From the NCBI RefSeq assembly GCF_002834385.1, contig NZ_PITQ01000018.1, forward strand, positions 1 through 55,030: 55,030 nucleotides of DNA, read 5' to 3'. Source of the DNA: Rahnella sp. AA. GTDB lineage: Bacteria > Pseudomonadota > Gammaproteobacteria > Enterobacterales > Enterobacteriaceae. Made by a program: the position numbers and the translations under genes. This document shows positions 1 through 7,285 of the stretch, in pieces. Under the pieces are notes generated by a model, which was given only the letters and a program-made list of their open reading frames with translations, was not told where the DNA came from and did no database searches. How positions within the stretch are numbered: position 1 is the stretch's first letter; each line of letters starts with the position of its first letter.

Positions 1-2
1 GC

Positions 3-200
3 AGCCTCGAGGCGAAACTCGGGGCTAAAATTGCGTCTGTTACGTCCGGTCATAATGTCACCTGTTTTGACTATGAGGTGATGATATCACCTCTATTCAG
101 GTGGCCAAATTCACTATGCCACTACAAAAATGATGTACGCTTTATCATTGCTGAACCGGGCTTAAAGCCTACTGTGTTTCGGAAAATTGCCGATAAGTGA
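3..200 (+). CDS. 3' end of an unrecognised gene (cut by window edge)
   Basis: An open frame enters from the left edge and ends at a TGA at 198-200, giving about 65 C-terminal residues. No start is visible. The tail ends in ..FRKIADK and I recognise no family motif. The next gene starts 36 bases later on the same strand with its own ribosome binding site, so the two may be cotranscribed. Open reading to the window edge and the tight spacing support it as real, but function cannot be inferred. Confidence 0.5.
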   Translation, partial: SLEAKLGAKIASVTSGHNVTCFDYEVMISPLFRWPNSLCHYKNDVRFIIAEPGLKPTVFRKIADK

Positions 201-236
201 TGTTACCAATTCAATGACGAAAAAGGATATGAGTTC

Positions 237-629
237 ATGAGTAACGAAATCGTTGACGAAACCGCACTGATCGCCGCGCTAAAAGAGACACAGCAGGCAG
301 TAAGCCAGCTACAAAAACCGCTCGAATCTCTGGCTCTGACCCAGCTTGTTGGGCTGACTTACAACAAGAAGGAAATCGCCGGTCATATGGATACTTGGAA
401 GAAATTATTGAAAGAAGAGGGGGAAAAATCAGCCGAATTAAACGCACTGGAGCAGTCAGAAGCGGAAAAAGCAGCGAACTATACGGTAATTCTGGATAAA
501 GGAGCGAACAGCAGTAAGTGTGAATCTTTAAAAGATTCGTTGGTAAGCATTAGAAACGAAAAAATCATATTTGAAGGGAAATATCCGCTGATCGCCAAGC
601 TAGCTAAGCGTATCGACGCCATTGAGTAA
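237..629 (+). CDS. hypothetical protein, 130 aa, helical
   Basis: Start ATG at 237 follows AAGGA at a workable distance. The product is mostly charged and helix-forming (long Glu/Lys/Ala-rich middle, residues about 25-80), with no signal peptide or membrane segment, so a soluble cytoplasmic protein is likely. It follows the truncated upstream gene by 36 bases and is followed 8 bases later by a hairpin with a short T run, so it is probably the last gene of a two-gene transcript. I do not recognise the family. A small accessory or partner (immunity-type) protein is possible but nothing in the sequence shows it. Confidence 0.6.
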   Translation: MSNEIVDETALIAALKETQQAVSQLQKPLESLALTQLVGLTYNKKEIAGHMDTWKKLLKEEGEKSAELNALEQSEAEKAANYTVILDKGANSSKCESLKDSLVSIRNEKIIFEGKYPLIAKLAKRIDAIE

Positions 630-636
630 CCCCTCC

Positions 637-661
637 GGCGGTGTTGTTTAGCACCGCCTTT
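637..661 (+). terminator. rho-independent terminator after the 130-aa gene
   Basis: A 7-bp perfect GC-rich stem (GGCGGTG / CACCGCC) with an 8-base loop is followed by TTT. It begins 8 bases past the stop codon at 629. The short T run makes it modest, but the position is right. Confidence 0.6.
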
Positions 662-710
662 CCCCGCTGACCGAAGTTTTCCGACACAATAGATAAATCC
701 CACGCCAGGC

Positions 711-1448
711 TCAGCCGATGCGCTGCAGCCCGACCGTGCTCACCGGCACCGTAAACCTGACCTCCCGCTGGTAGCCGACGTCCAGGGCGAACACCCGGGT
801 GTAAACTTCCGTGCTCGAGGCTTCGGCGTGGCCCATGTACGCCTGGACCACCTTCATCGGCACGTGTGACTGGATCAGGTGCATCGCAAAGCTGTGGCGG
901 AACGTTTTCGGGGTAATGGTCTTCAGTGAAAAAGTGACACCGTCACTTTCTGCATTCCGGACCGCGGCGCGGATCCAGTTGCGCGGCGTCTCGTCACTCT
1001 TCACGTTCCAGAGGGGTTCGTTCTTCTTCGGCCTGAACGTCTGAAAATACTCCCGCAGCCGCTGCACGTACGCCTCATCGAACAGCGGCACGATGCGGTT
1101 GAGCTGCTCGCCGGCCTCCGGGCGCCCGCGTCCGCGGGTGCGCTGCTTGAGGGTTTTGATCACCACAAACGGCCGCGAGCCGTTGTCGAGGTTAAAGTGC
1201 GCCGGCGTGAGTGCCAGGCACTCATTGAGGCGGCTTCCGGTGTTCCAAAGCGTCTCCCCGAACAGCCGCTGGGTCAGATCCCGCAGGTAGGGCAAAAGCT
1301 GGCTCACTTCCGGGGCGAGCAGGTAGTGCGGCATCCCGACGCCGGCGGACATGGCCATCTGGCGAAGGGCCAGGGCGTCGTCGTAGTTAAAGTAGCCGCT
1401 GGTAACGCTACGTGAATTCTGCAAACTTTCGTGGGTGATAAGGCTCAA
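711..1448 (-). CDS. resD: ResD-like tyrosine site-specific recombinase
   Basis: The 245-aa product resembles the F-plasmid ResD (protein D) family, which resolves plasmid multimers and cointegrates by recombination at a site near the origin. Visible tyrosine recombinase parts are the box I arginine in NTGSRLNECLAL, the box II segment TPKTFRHSFAMHL, and the C-terminal MGH..SSTEVYTRVFA with the nucleophilic tyrosine. In box II the usual first histidine of HxxR is lysine (KTFR), which I recall as typical of ResD proteins. The start is a TTG at 1448 behind GGAGG eight bases away. The upstream non-coding DNA holds an inverted repeat that could be its target. Likely job: keeping the plasmid monomeric. 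Confidence 0.85.
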   Translation of the reverse strand: MSLITHESLQNSRSVTSGYFNYDDALALRQMAMSAGVGMPHYLLAPEVSQLLPYLRDLTQRLFGETLWNTGSRLNECLALTPAHFNLDNGSRPFVVIKTLKQRTRGRGRPEAGEQLNRIVPLFDEAYVQRLREYFQTFRPKKNEPLWNVKSDETPRNWIRAAVRNAESDGVTFSLKTITPKTFRHSFAMHLIQSHVPMKVVQAYMGHAEASSTEVYTRVFALDVGYQREVRFTVPVSTVGLQRIG

Positions 1449-1774
1449 TTTTTTAACCTCCGCAATCTGCGTCGCAGAGCCGGCTACCGGCGGCGATTAT
1501 CCTGTGATTAACCACAGTGTGCCGAAAATCTTCACCGCGATCGACCACAATAAATACCAAAATGGTGATCGGTCGTTTTGGGGAGTTATCCGGTATACGG
1601 GAAAAAACCTAACAGGCAGAGAGGGGGATCAGGCGGTCAGCAACGCCCCGCCGCTGCCGCCTGGCCGGATCAGACGGTATGCAAGCCCCTGAATCCAAAT
1701 AGATTATACCGCAGCGCCCGGAAAAATCCTCCCTTTGACGTCAACAGGAAAAACCTGCACCCTTAAATGCCGAA

Positions 1775-1828
1775 AAACACTACATATAGTAGCGGCCTCA
1801 GCTGACCGGCATACCATATGTAGTGTTT
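1775..1828. repeat. 13-bp inverted repeat, candidate resolution site for the ResD-like recombinase
   Basis: AAACACTACATAT at 1775-1787 is perfectly inverted at 1816-1828, with 28 bases between that contain CAGCTG at the centre. It lies about 330 bases upstream of the recombinase start. In F the rfsF site lies close to resD, so the location fits. The arm spacing is much wider than a simple tyrosine-recombinase core, so it could instead be an accessory or operator site. Confidence 0.4.
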
Positions 1829-1840
1829 AGCGCGCGAAAT

Positions 1841-1871
1841 GCGCCGGTGGCCGTGAGCACGTTGGGCAGTC
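1841..1871. repeat. 31-bp direct repeat, left copy
   Basis: This 31-base segment, starting GCGCCGGTGGCC and ending GGGCAGTC, occurs again without mismatch at 5979-6009 in the same orientation. Both copies are preceded within ten bases by a CGCG run. The two copies bracket the accessory gene block between the ResD-like recombinase and the arsenic transposon remnant. Confidence 0.85.
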
Positions 1872-2318
1872 TGGGGGAAAACCCCAATCCGTGAAAAGTG
1901 AGCACGTCCGGGCGTGTCCAGGACGCGAAACGTGCCCCAGTGGCAGCGGCCGGGGCACGGTGAGAAAAGAGAGCCGGAACAAAAACGTGAAAACGCCCCG
2001 CACTTCACGACCCTGTGAGATAAAATGCAAATGATCCTGAAGCAAACATAAGTCAGAACAGCTATTATTCATCCAGACTAACCCATCGCGGGAATAAGTA
2101 CTGTCTGGTTTTATCTCTGAACAAGTATATGGAGAAGTATTGTCGTGCTCAAAGTTTGTATGAAGTGAGTACTCTATTAAAGACAACATAGTAGTGAACA
2201 GTATAAATAGAAAATGCGTATCAGATACTTTTAAGTTATGAGAAAAAGACGAATGGAAATGCAGTATTCCATTTTAAAACTAATAGCAAGAAAAAAATGC
2301 ATTTTCGGTTAAAAATAT

Positions 2319-2347
2319 TTGACAAAGACCCTCGAAAATAATAAACT
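2319..2347 (+). promoter_or_regulatory. strong sigma70-type promoter
   Basis: TTGACA at 2319-2324 is a perfect -35 box. Exactly 17 bases separate it from TAAACT (2342-2347, 4 of 6 matches to the -10 consensus), with AT-rich DNA upstream. Predicted transcription start is about 2354. No good gene starts directly after it; a structured stretch and a terminator follow instead. Confidence 0.6.
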
Positions 2348-2353
2348 TGATTT

Positions 2354-2531
2354 TATTGGAGTGGTGTGTAAAGCCTCAAGGGGCAACGTAAAACACACCG
2401 CCGGATTGAATAGCACTAAGGTTGAGAAAACGTGAATGAATAAATGACGGAACGCTAAGTGCTATGACTTATGCCCTCCCTGAATCTATATCCCTCGCCT
2501 GACCTCAACCACCTTACCGGGTGGTTTTTTT
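2354..2531 (+). ncRNA. candidate structured small RNA of about 175 nt
   Basis: Between the promoter above and the terminator at 2507-2531 lie two more stems: GGTGTGT/ACACACC (2363-2369 with 2393-2399) and TAGCACT/AGTGCTA (2411-2417 with 2458-2464). No open frame with a ribosome binding site occupies the transcript. Promoter, serial hairpins and terminator together suggest a stand-alone RNA. I do not recognise an Rfam-type family. It could alternatively be an untranslated leader that continues at low level into the 106-aa membrane protein gene about 300 bases further on. Confidence 0.45.
2507..2531 (+). terminator. rho-independent terminator
   Basis: AACCACC (2507-2513) pairs with GGTGGTT (2520-2526), followed by an uninterrupted T run to 2531. 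This is a textbook intrinsic terminator closing the candidate small RNA. Confidence 0.8.
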
Positions 2532-2781
2532 ATTTCCTGTAAGTAAGCTGTCATTTGGACACTCTATACATTGTCATGATCCCCGCCTGGGCGATTAATC
2601 CTCGCTCATGAACAGGGACTCCCCTTGCCCAAATCTGGGAAACGGGGAATGGCGTAAATAATAACGAGTATGGACTCAGCGGGGTGAAGTATGAGCGGAT
2701 AAAAAAATACGGTGCGAAAAACATTACGTCAAAGGACATTCAGTCCCGAGACTAAAACAAACTATTTAAAAGGTATGAGAA

Positions 2782-2871
2782 ATGACTATTTCAAATACAG
2801 CAGTAAATAAAATAACAATAATAAATAAGGCAGGTTCAAATGGATACAAAGTCAGGCTTAGTAAAAAATAG
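2782..2871 (+). CDS. 29-codon small open frame overlapping the next gene start
   Basis: ATG at 2782 opens a 29-residue frame rich in Asn, Lys and Ile that ends at TAG 2869-2871, inside the first codons of the 106-aa gene starting at 2840. The overlap would allow translational coupling, as in leader-controlled or two-peptide loci. The upstream AGGTATGAGAA is only a fair ribosome binding site. No family is recognised, and chance is a real alternative in AT-rich DNA. Confidence 0.25.
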   Translation: MTISNTAVNKITIINKAGSNGYKVRLSKK

Positions 2872-3160
2872 TGTTTTTGGAGTATTTCTTGAAGCGTATA
2901 AACACTACAAAGAAATCAGCGAAGCTTACAACGAAAAAAAATGGTACAGGTTTACTGCCTTACTCATTTTGACGGCAGTAATGATAGCGGCGGGATTATT
3001 TGTGAAACCCTTACTTATCGCATTCTTCACTAAATGGTTTATCGGTACCTGGGGGTTATCGCTAACGGCTGGCAAGGTTGCGGCGGCCCACGCAGGAACA
3101 TTCGTTACTGCGCAGGTCGGGAAGTATATGAAATACGGAGTAATGAGAATCAAGAAGTAG
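2840..3160 (+). CDS. small inner-membrane protein, 106 aa, unknown family
   Basis: The ATG at 2840 is preceded by AGGCAGG. The first 35 residues are polar and basic. A long hydrophobic helix follows (about residues 38-63, TALLILTAVMIAAGLFVKPLLIAFF), then a second weakly hydrophobic Gly/Ala-rich segment (about 66-95) and a basic tail. This suggests a two-pass membrane protein. The locus is AT-rich compared with the tra region, consistent with separate acquisition. A strong hairpin lies just downstream (3178-3210). The architecture (small, cationic, amphipathic) also fits a bacteriocin, holin or toxin-like peptide, but that is speculation. Confidence 0.55.
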   Translation: MDTKSGLVKNSVFGVFLEAYKHYKEISEAYNEKKWYRFTALLILTAVMIAAGLFVKPLLIAFFTKWFIGTWGLSLTAGKVAAAHAGTFVTAQVGKYMKYGVMRIKK

Positions 3161-3177
3161 TCGTCAAATGGGTATTA

Positions 3178-3210
3178 GTACTTGTTCCTGGTTGCACCCA
3201 GGACAAGTAC
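3178..3210. repeat. long hairpin downstream of the small membrane protein gene
   Basis: GTACTTGTTCCTGG (3178-3191) pairs with CCAGGACAAGTAC (3198-3210) with one bulged T and a 6-base loop. No T run follows on the plus strand, so it is not a standard intrinsic terminator. It may stabilise the mRNA 3' end. Confidence 0.6.
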
Positions 3211-3306
3211 ATATAGTAACCATTCTACTTGAAGATTACAACTCCGGTATAGTTTTCACCTATAAGTTCACATAACTTGTTGTTTGAAACTTAAGTAACT
3301 TTTTAG

Positions 3307-3333
3307 CACTATTCATATCAGACATGAATAGTG
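3307..3333. promoter_or_regulatory. 10-bp inverted repeat, probable operator of the winged-helix gene
   Basis: CACTATTCAT (3307-3316) is perfectly inverted at 3324-3333 with a 7-base spacer. It lies 50-80 bases before the start of a winged-helix protein gene. The spacing of the two half-sites (17 bp centre to centre) suits a dimeric DNA-binding protein on nearly the same helix face. Autoregulation is an inference. Confidence 0.45.
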
Positions 3334-3386
3334 TTTCTTCGTGCCTGGGTGTATTATTCATGTGGGAAATGAATAAGGAAAAAACC

Positions 3387-3665
3387 GTGCGTATATCCGA
3401 ACTCCAGAGAAAGGTGCTGCTGGTTCTGTCAGAACTTGAAGCACGAGGCCACGATACGGCCCTGCCGGTCATGCAGCTGCTGAGCCTGCTCAATGCTGCC
3501 GTCAATAAAGATGTCTATGCCACCAATCTGCGCACGTCACTGCACACGTTGCACCGGCATGGACTGGTTCTTAAATACAGAAATGCTTCCCTGAACCTGG
3601 CGGTTACTTTGACGGATGCAGGGCGCCGCAAGGCAGACGCCATCCGCTATGAACTCTTGGTGTAA
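3387..3665 (+). CDS. winged-helix DNA-binding protein, about 92 aa
   Basis: The product begins RISELQRKVLLVLSELEARGHD, continues with a helical segment TNLRTSLHTLHRHGLVLKY that looks like a recognition helix plus wing, and closes with VTLTDAGRRKADAIRYELL, the LTxxGrrkA pattern common in small MarR/PadR-like winged helix proteins. I favour a GTG start at 3387 behind AAGGA. In-frame ATGs at 3324, 3360 and 3369 are alternatives, but the first lies inside an inverted repeat. Its stop is 30 bases before the DUF2971 gene, so they probably form an operon. It is likely a transcriptional regulator, perhaps of this small operon. Confidence 0.6.
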   Translation: MRISELQRKVLLVLSELEARGHDTALPVMQLLSLLNAAVNKDVYATNLRTSLHTLHRHGLVLKYRNASLNLAVTLTDAGRRKADAIRYELLV

Positions 3666-3695
3666 ATGCATTGATTACTCATCAAAGGAATAACC

Positions 3696-4547
3696 ATGAA
3701 CATCTATCATTACACCGACCTGAATGCCGTTCATTCGATATTAGATACGCACAAAATCCGCATGACGGATATTCGTTTTTTGAACGATAAGACGGAATTT
3801 CTGAAGGGAATTGAAATACTCAGAGATGCCTCTGAAGATATTTTCAGTGGTGAGGAAGATTACAGCCCCGGTTTTATTGCAGCAGTGACTATGTGGTTGC
3901 CGAAAATTTTTGAGGAACTAGAAAACTTTCAATACCCCGACGAGGTCTTGTATGTTGCCTCCTTTAGCCGTTCGGAAGACACTTTAAGTCAGTGGCGTAG
4001 TTACGGTATGTTTGCCGTAGGGTTAAATGAAGATATTTTATTCGACGAACTCCATTTCAATAAAATAGACTACATTGAATGCCACTATGTTATTGACCCT
4101 GGTGATGCAATTGAAATAGCTGAGAACCTTTTGCATGAGAAAGCACTGCAAGTTTTAAATCAGCGCTGGCTCGAGGATGACCCAACAAATCAAAATCCAA
4201 TGCTTAGCATCGATTTGAAGGAAATTATCAGCCTGCTCGCGACGACATTCAAACATGCCTGCTTTTCTGAAGAAGAGGAAATTAGAATAGTAAAGAGAGC
4301 GGATCCAGAAGCAGAGGCAATTAAATTCCGGGCTAAAAACAATCTGCTTATTCCTTTTTTTGAATTAGAACTATCTCCCGAAGTTTTCACCAGCATTCGT
4401 ATAGGGCCGCTGGACAACCAAAAGCTTGTCGAACATACCCTAGATATTTACGTTGCACATCGACAAGCAAAACTCATGAGCCAGGAGATTAATGTTGAGT
4501 ATCAAATGGTAGTCGAGAGCTCAGAGATTCCCTACAGAACGCTGTAA
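3696..4547 (+). CDS. DUF2971 family protein
   Basis: The 283-aa protein has the DUF2971 hallmarks: YHYTD at residues 4-8, a FLND motif at 28-31 followed by a charged KTEF, and SFSRSEDTLSQWRSYG about residue 89-104. The family's biochemical role is not established to my knowledge. Members are common in accessory islands and beside defence genes, and the N-terminal HYT...LND layout is reminiscent of ADP-ribosyltransferase-fold proteins (inference). It has no signal peptide or membrane segment. AAAGGA precedes the ATG. Its coding DNA is more AT-rich than the tra genes. Neighbours are a winged-helix gene upstream and a DUF1173-like gene 52 bases downstream. Confidence 0.7.
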   Translation: MNIYHYTDLNAVHSILDTHKIRMTDIRFLNDKTEFLKGIEILRDASEDIFSGEEDYSPGFIAAVTMWLPKIFEELENFQYPDEVLYVASFSRSEDTLSQWRSYGMFAVGLNEDILFDELHFNKIDYIECHYVIDPGDAIEIAENLLHEKALQVLNQRWLEDDPTNQNPMLSIDLKEIISLLATTFKHACFSEEEEIRIVKRADPEAEAIKFRAKNNLLIPFFELELSPEVFTSIRIGPLDNQKLVEHTLDIYVAHRQAKLMSQEINVEYQMVVESSEIPYRTL

Positions 4548-4599
4548 CCACAAATCCATCATCTGCACGTGTACATGGTTAAAACCGCAGGAGATAAAT

Positions 4600-5952
4600 A
4601 TGTCCATGAAACTCATTCAAAAAAAGGGGCCCCGCGGAGCACTGAAGCGCTGGTTAGCGGAGGAAGAAGAAGCCGCCGTCAGGAATGTCTTCGGCCGCAA
4701 GCAGGTGCGCAGTGCGCAGGAACGCGCATTGGCAGAACACGTTATCCTTGAAATGCGTAAAAGTGAGCTCTGGCTGCAGTGCAGCTGCGTGGGCGGCGAC
4801 TCCCCCGCACTCAACAGTGCCAACCTGAAGTCGGAAACCCAGACGCTGTACCTATCCGGGTTTAGCCACAGCCATGATCCCTCCTGTCCGATGTTCCGAG
4901 TCTTTAAGGGCGATGAGGGAGCCACCCGCGCCGGAACCCGGAAATCCGCCGGCAGCAAGCGCCTCAATTATCGTGATTTTTTACCCGCCGACGAGTCGGA
5001 TGCGACCATCAAGGCGCCGGGAAAACCGGTCAATACTGGCGAGGATCGGACCCGCCGTAAACGCCGGCCGCGACTCGCTCGCCTGCTTATGACGCTCATT
5101 GAGGATGCGGGGCTGAACACCTTCAGTCCGATCAGCCCGCTGCCTAACCAGACGGCCAGAACATGGCTTGACGCTCTCGCGGCCTCGGCGGGTGCGCAGG
5201 AGTTTATCCGCGACCGAGTGCTTTCGGAAATAGTGCGCTTTCAGCCGGCGATGAACGAAGCGGCCCAGGTAAGGCTGATGCTGGAACTGGAACTGGAACA
5301 CCCAGACGCCAACTGGCCTGCCGGAAAAGCCCGGGTTTTTTATCAAATATTCATGTCGGACCAGGTCAGCCGTGAGCACGTCACTTTCAGCTGGAATGGC
5401 GGTGAACGTCAGTTTTTCCCGGAGAGGGGCGTCAGTATCAACGGGGAATCACAGGAGGGGGTAAGGCCACCTTACTGGGTAATCCTAGCTTTCCGGCGCG
5501 GAACAGAGGGGGGTGTGATATGCAGCGAAGGGTATGCGCACGCATTGTTCCGGCGCACCTGCCCGGTGCCGGTAGACAGCATGCTGGAACGGCAGACGCT
5601 GGAAGGTATCGCTGAGGTTGCCAGATGGCTCAAGGGCAGAGCGGGCGACCTTACCCTGGTGAAGCCGCTGTTTGATATTGAGGTGGACGTCGAGGGGGAA
5701 AAAGGCTTTGTGCTGCCGGATTTCATCATCCAGGCCAAAATGCCAGACGGCCGGGAACATACCGTGGTCATCGAGACAATGGGCTATATCGATGACGAAT
5801 ACTGCGAACGTAAATCCGAGCAGCATAAAGGGATGCGGGCGCTAGGATCGCTACAAACCGATCCGCCACGCTGGCCACAGGAACTGGATAAACCATTTAA
5901 AAATCATTTATACGGTTTCATGCTGAACCTGGGTACGGCGAAAAACGGGTAA
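4600..5952 (+). CDS. DUF1173-like plasmid protein with putative zinc-binding and nuclease-like parts
   Basis: The 450-aa product has a Cys/His cluster near the N-terminus (C61, C63, then HSHDPSC around 90-96) that could bind zinc. A basic hinge at about 145-160 is rich in Arg/Lys. The C-terminal domain has LPDFIIQ (about 380) followed by HTVVIETMGY and YCERKSEQHKGM. PD...ET resembles a PD-(D/E)XK nuclease core in which the usual lysine position is unclear. The whole resembles DUF1173, a family I know mainly from plasmids and integrative elements, with unknown function. The start is ATG 4600 behind AGGAGAT. It shares strand and close spacing with the DUF2971 gene. Confidence 0.55.
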   Translation: MSMKLIQKKGPRGALKRWLAEEEEAAVRNVFGRKQVRSAQERALAEHVILEMRKSELWLQCSCVGGDSPALNSANLKSETQTLYLSGFSHSHDPSCPMFRVFKGDEGATRAGTRKSAGSKRLNYRDFLPADESDATIKAPGKPVNTGEDRTRRKRRPRLARLLMTLIEDAGLNTFSPISPLPNQTARTWLDALAASAGAQEFIRDRVLSEIVRFQPAMNEAAQVRLMLELELEHPDANWPAGKARVFYQIFMSDQVSREHVTFSWNGGERQFFPERGVSINGESQEGVRPPYWVILAFRRGTEGGVICSEGYAHALFRRTCPVPVDSMLERQTLEGIAEVARWLKGRAGDLTLVKPLFDIEVDVEGEKGFVLPDFIIQAKMPDGREHTVVIETMGYIDDEYCERKSEQHKGMRALGSLQTDPPRWPQELDKPFKNHLYGFMLNLGTAKNG

Positions 5953-5978
5953 GATACGGAAAATTTAACGCGCGGTTC

Positions 5979-6009
5979 GCGCCGGTGGCCGTGAGCACGT
6001 TGGGCAGTC
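5979..6009. repeat. 31-bp direct repeat, right copy
   Basis: Exact second copy of the segment at 1841-1871, same orientation. It begins 26 bases after the stop of the DUF1173-like gene and ends 10 bases before the terminal repeat of the arsenic transposon remnant. Confidence 0.85.
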
Positions 6010-6019
6010 CAGGCGTAAA

Positions 6020-6057
6020 GGGGTCCGCTTGGAAAAAGGAAAATATCCTACGCTAAG
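6020..6057. mobile_element. 38-bp terminal inverted repeat of a Tn3-family transposon
   Basis: The segment starts GGGGTCC and ends TCCTACGCTAAG, exactly 38 bases, matching the length and both conserved ends of Tn3-family (Tn5393/Tn21-like) terminal repeats. It sits immediately left of the arsenic genes, with tnpR on their right. I find no matching right end (CTTAGCGTAGGA... to ...GGACCCC) in the window, so the transposon appears truncated. Confidence 0.75.
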
Positions 6058-6132
6058 GATGTTTTTTATACAGAATGAAGTGCGATACCTGTGAAGCACC
6101 CCCGCTCAAGGTCAGCAGGCATCGCTAGATTC

Positions 6133-6831
6133 CTAAATTTTGGCCTGATTCACGCGTGTGGACAGTTCCTGATGGCTTTCTTTTCGTTCACTGTATCTGT
6201 CTGCGAGATAATCAGTATGCCCTTTCAGCAGCAACGTTATTTTAAATAGCTCCTCGGTAACATCAACAATACGGTCATACCAAGATGAAGGCTTCATGCG
6301 TCCGCTCTCATCGAATTCCTGCCAGGCTTTTGCCACAGATGATTGATTGGGGATAGTGAACATCCTCATCCAGCGTCCTAGGATCCTCATCTGGTTTACA
6401 GCATTAAATGATTGCGACCCGCCGCAAACCTGCATCACAGCAAGTGTTTTTCCCTGAGATGGGCGAACCGCGCCCTCACTCAGCGGGATCCAGTCAATCT
6501 GCGCTTTCATCACTGCACTCATCGCACCATGTCGTTCCGGCGAACTCCAGACCATCCCTTCGCACCATTTGACCAGTCCACGCAGCTCCACAACTTTGGG
6601 ATGGGTATCCGGGGCATCGTCTGGCAGCGGGAGTCCTGACGGATTAAAGGTTTTAACCTCAGCCCCCATGGCCGTCAGCAACCTACCTGCTTCTTCCGCC
6701 GCTAAACGACTGTATGAGCGTTCACGGACCGAACCATAAAGGATCAGAATACGTGGGGGAGCCTGCATCATCAGTCGTGTTCCTGCTTGTTGATCGAAGC
6801 ACTCAGCATTCAGCGCTGGAAATTGTTCCAT
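6133..6831 (-). CDS. arsH: ArsH, NADPH-dependent FMN reductase / organoarsenical oxidase
   Basis: The 232-aa product carries the flavodoxin-like core of Ars[27 protein letters not shown] at about 27-52, then [21 protein letters not shown] around 97-118, where SPERHG is diagnostic. Family members reduce FMN with NADPH and oxidise trivalent methylated arsenicals in the cytoplasm. It is transcribed divergently from arsR across an 87-base gap, as in many enterobacterial ars clusters, so both genes are probably controlled by ArsR there. Start ATG 6831 lies behind GGAG. Confidence 0.93.
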   Translation of the reverse strand: MEQFPALNAECFDQQAGTRLMMQAPPRILILYGSVRERSYSRLAAEEAGRLLTAMGAEVKTFNPSGLPLPDDAPDTHPKVVELRGLVKWCEGMVWSSPERHGAMSAVMKAQIDWIPLSEGAVRPSQGKTLAVMQVCGGSQSFNAVNQMRILGRWMRMFTIPNQSSVAKAWQEFDESGRMKPSSWYDRIVDVTEELFKITLLLKGHTDYLADRYSERKESHQELSTRVNQAKI

Positions 6832-6918
6832 TTATTTGTCTCCATTTGAAATTCGTGATTCAAAAAATAACACATATGATCTAACATATATGTATATCTA
6901 AGCGCATTGAGGTTCAAA
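6832..6918. promoter_or_regulatory. arsH/arsR divergent promoter and operator region
   Basis: An 87-base AT-rich gap between two divergent starts. It contains palindromic AT-rich DNA around 6870-6900 (CATATG, CATATATG) suited to a small dimeric repressor. No hexamers can be assigned with confidence. ArsR control is inferred from the family. Confidence 0.5.
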
Positions 6919-7239
6919 ATGCTACAACCTGTTCAACTTTTCAAAATCCTTTCGGATGAAACACGACTGGCCATCATTATGCTGCTAAGGGAGTCTGGGG
7001 AATTGTGCGTCTGTGATATCTGTGGGGTGACATCTGAATCGCAACCGAAAATATCGCGACATATGGCAATTCTTCGTGAGGCAGGGCTGGTTCTCGACCG
7101 TCGGGAAGGAAAGTGGATCCACTACAGGCTGTCACCGCACATGCCTGCATGGGCGGCTGAGAATATCGCTGTAACCTGGCAATGTATGCGCGAGGATGTT
7201 CGCCAGTGGTTATCTACTTCCGTATCGTCATCCTGTTAG
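6919..7239 (+). CDS. arsR: ArsR, arsenite-responsive repressor
   Basis: The 106-aa winged-helix repressor has the ArsR/SmtB metal site ELCVCDIC (Cys 30, 32 and 35), the recognition helix SQPKISRHMAILREAG and the wing REGKWIHYRLS. It binds its operator without arsenic and releases DNA when As(III) is bound by the cysteines. I use the ATG at 6919, where the protein begins LQPVQLFKILSDETR, rather than the in-frame TTG at 6907. It is the first gene of arsRBC; arsB follows after 46 bases. Confidence 0.95.
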   Translation: MLQPVQLFKILSDETRLAIIMLLRESGELCVCDICGVTSESQPKISRHMAILREAGLVLDRREGKWIHYRLSPHMPAWAAENIAVTWQCMREDVRQWLSTSVSSSC

Positions 7240-7285
7240 ATGACCTTCATATACATCCTCTTAATCATATATATTGGAGCCTGAG

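Larger units (their letters stand above)
1449..2318. other. non-coding stretch rich in inverted repeats
   Basis: About 870 bases without a convincing gene. The short open frames here lack ribosome binding sites and family resemblance. It holds CTGTG-6-CACAG near 1510, the 13-bp inverted repeat at 1775-1828, one copy of a 31-bp direct repeat (1841-1871), a small TGGGG/CCCCA stem (1872-1886) and an 8-bp CGTGCCCC/GGGGCACG stem (1931-1959). From about 2190 the base composition turns AT-rich. It looks like a cis-acting region, probably serving the neighbouring recombinase, rather than coding DNA. Confidence 0.5.

Noticed and set aside
1763..2189. Leftward open frames of 81-120 codons in the hairpin-rich region upstream of the ResD-like gene
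   Set aside because: Odd composition, no ribosome binding sites, and they overlap inverted and direct repeats. Non-coding DNA is more likely.
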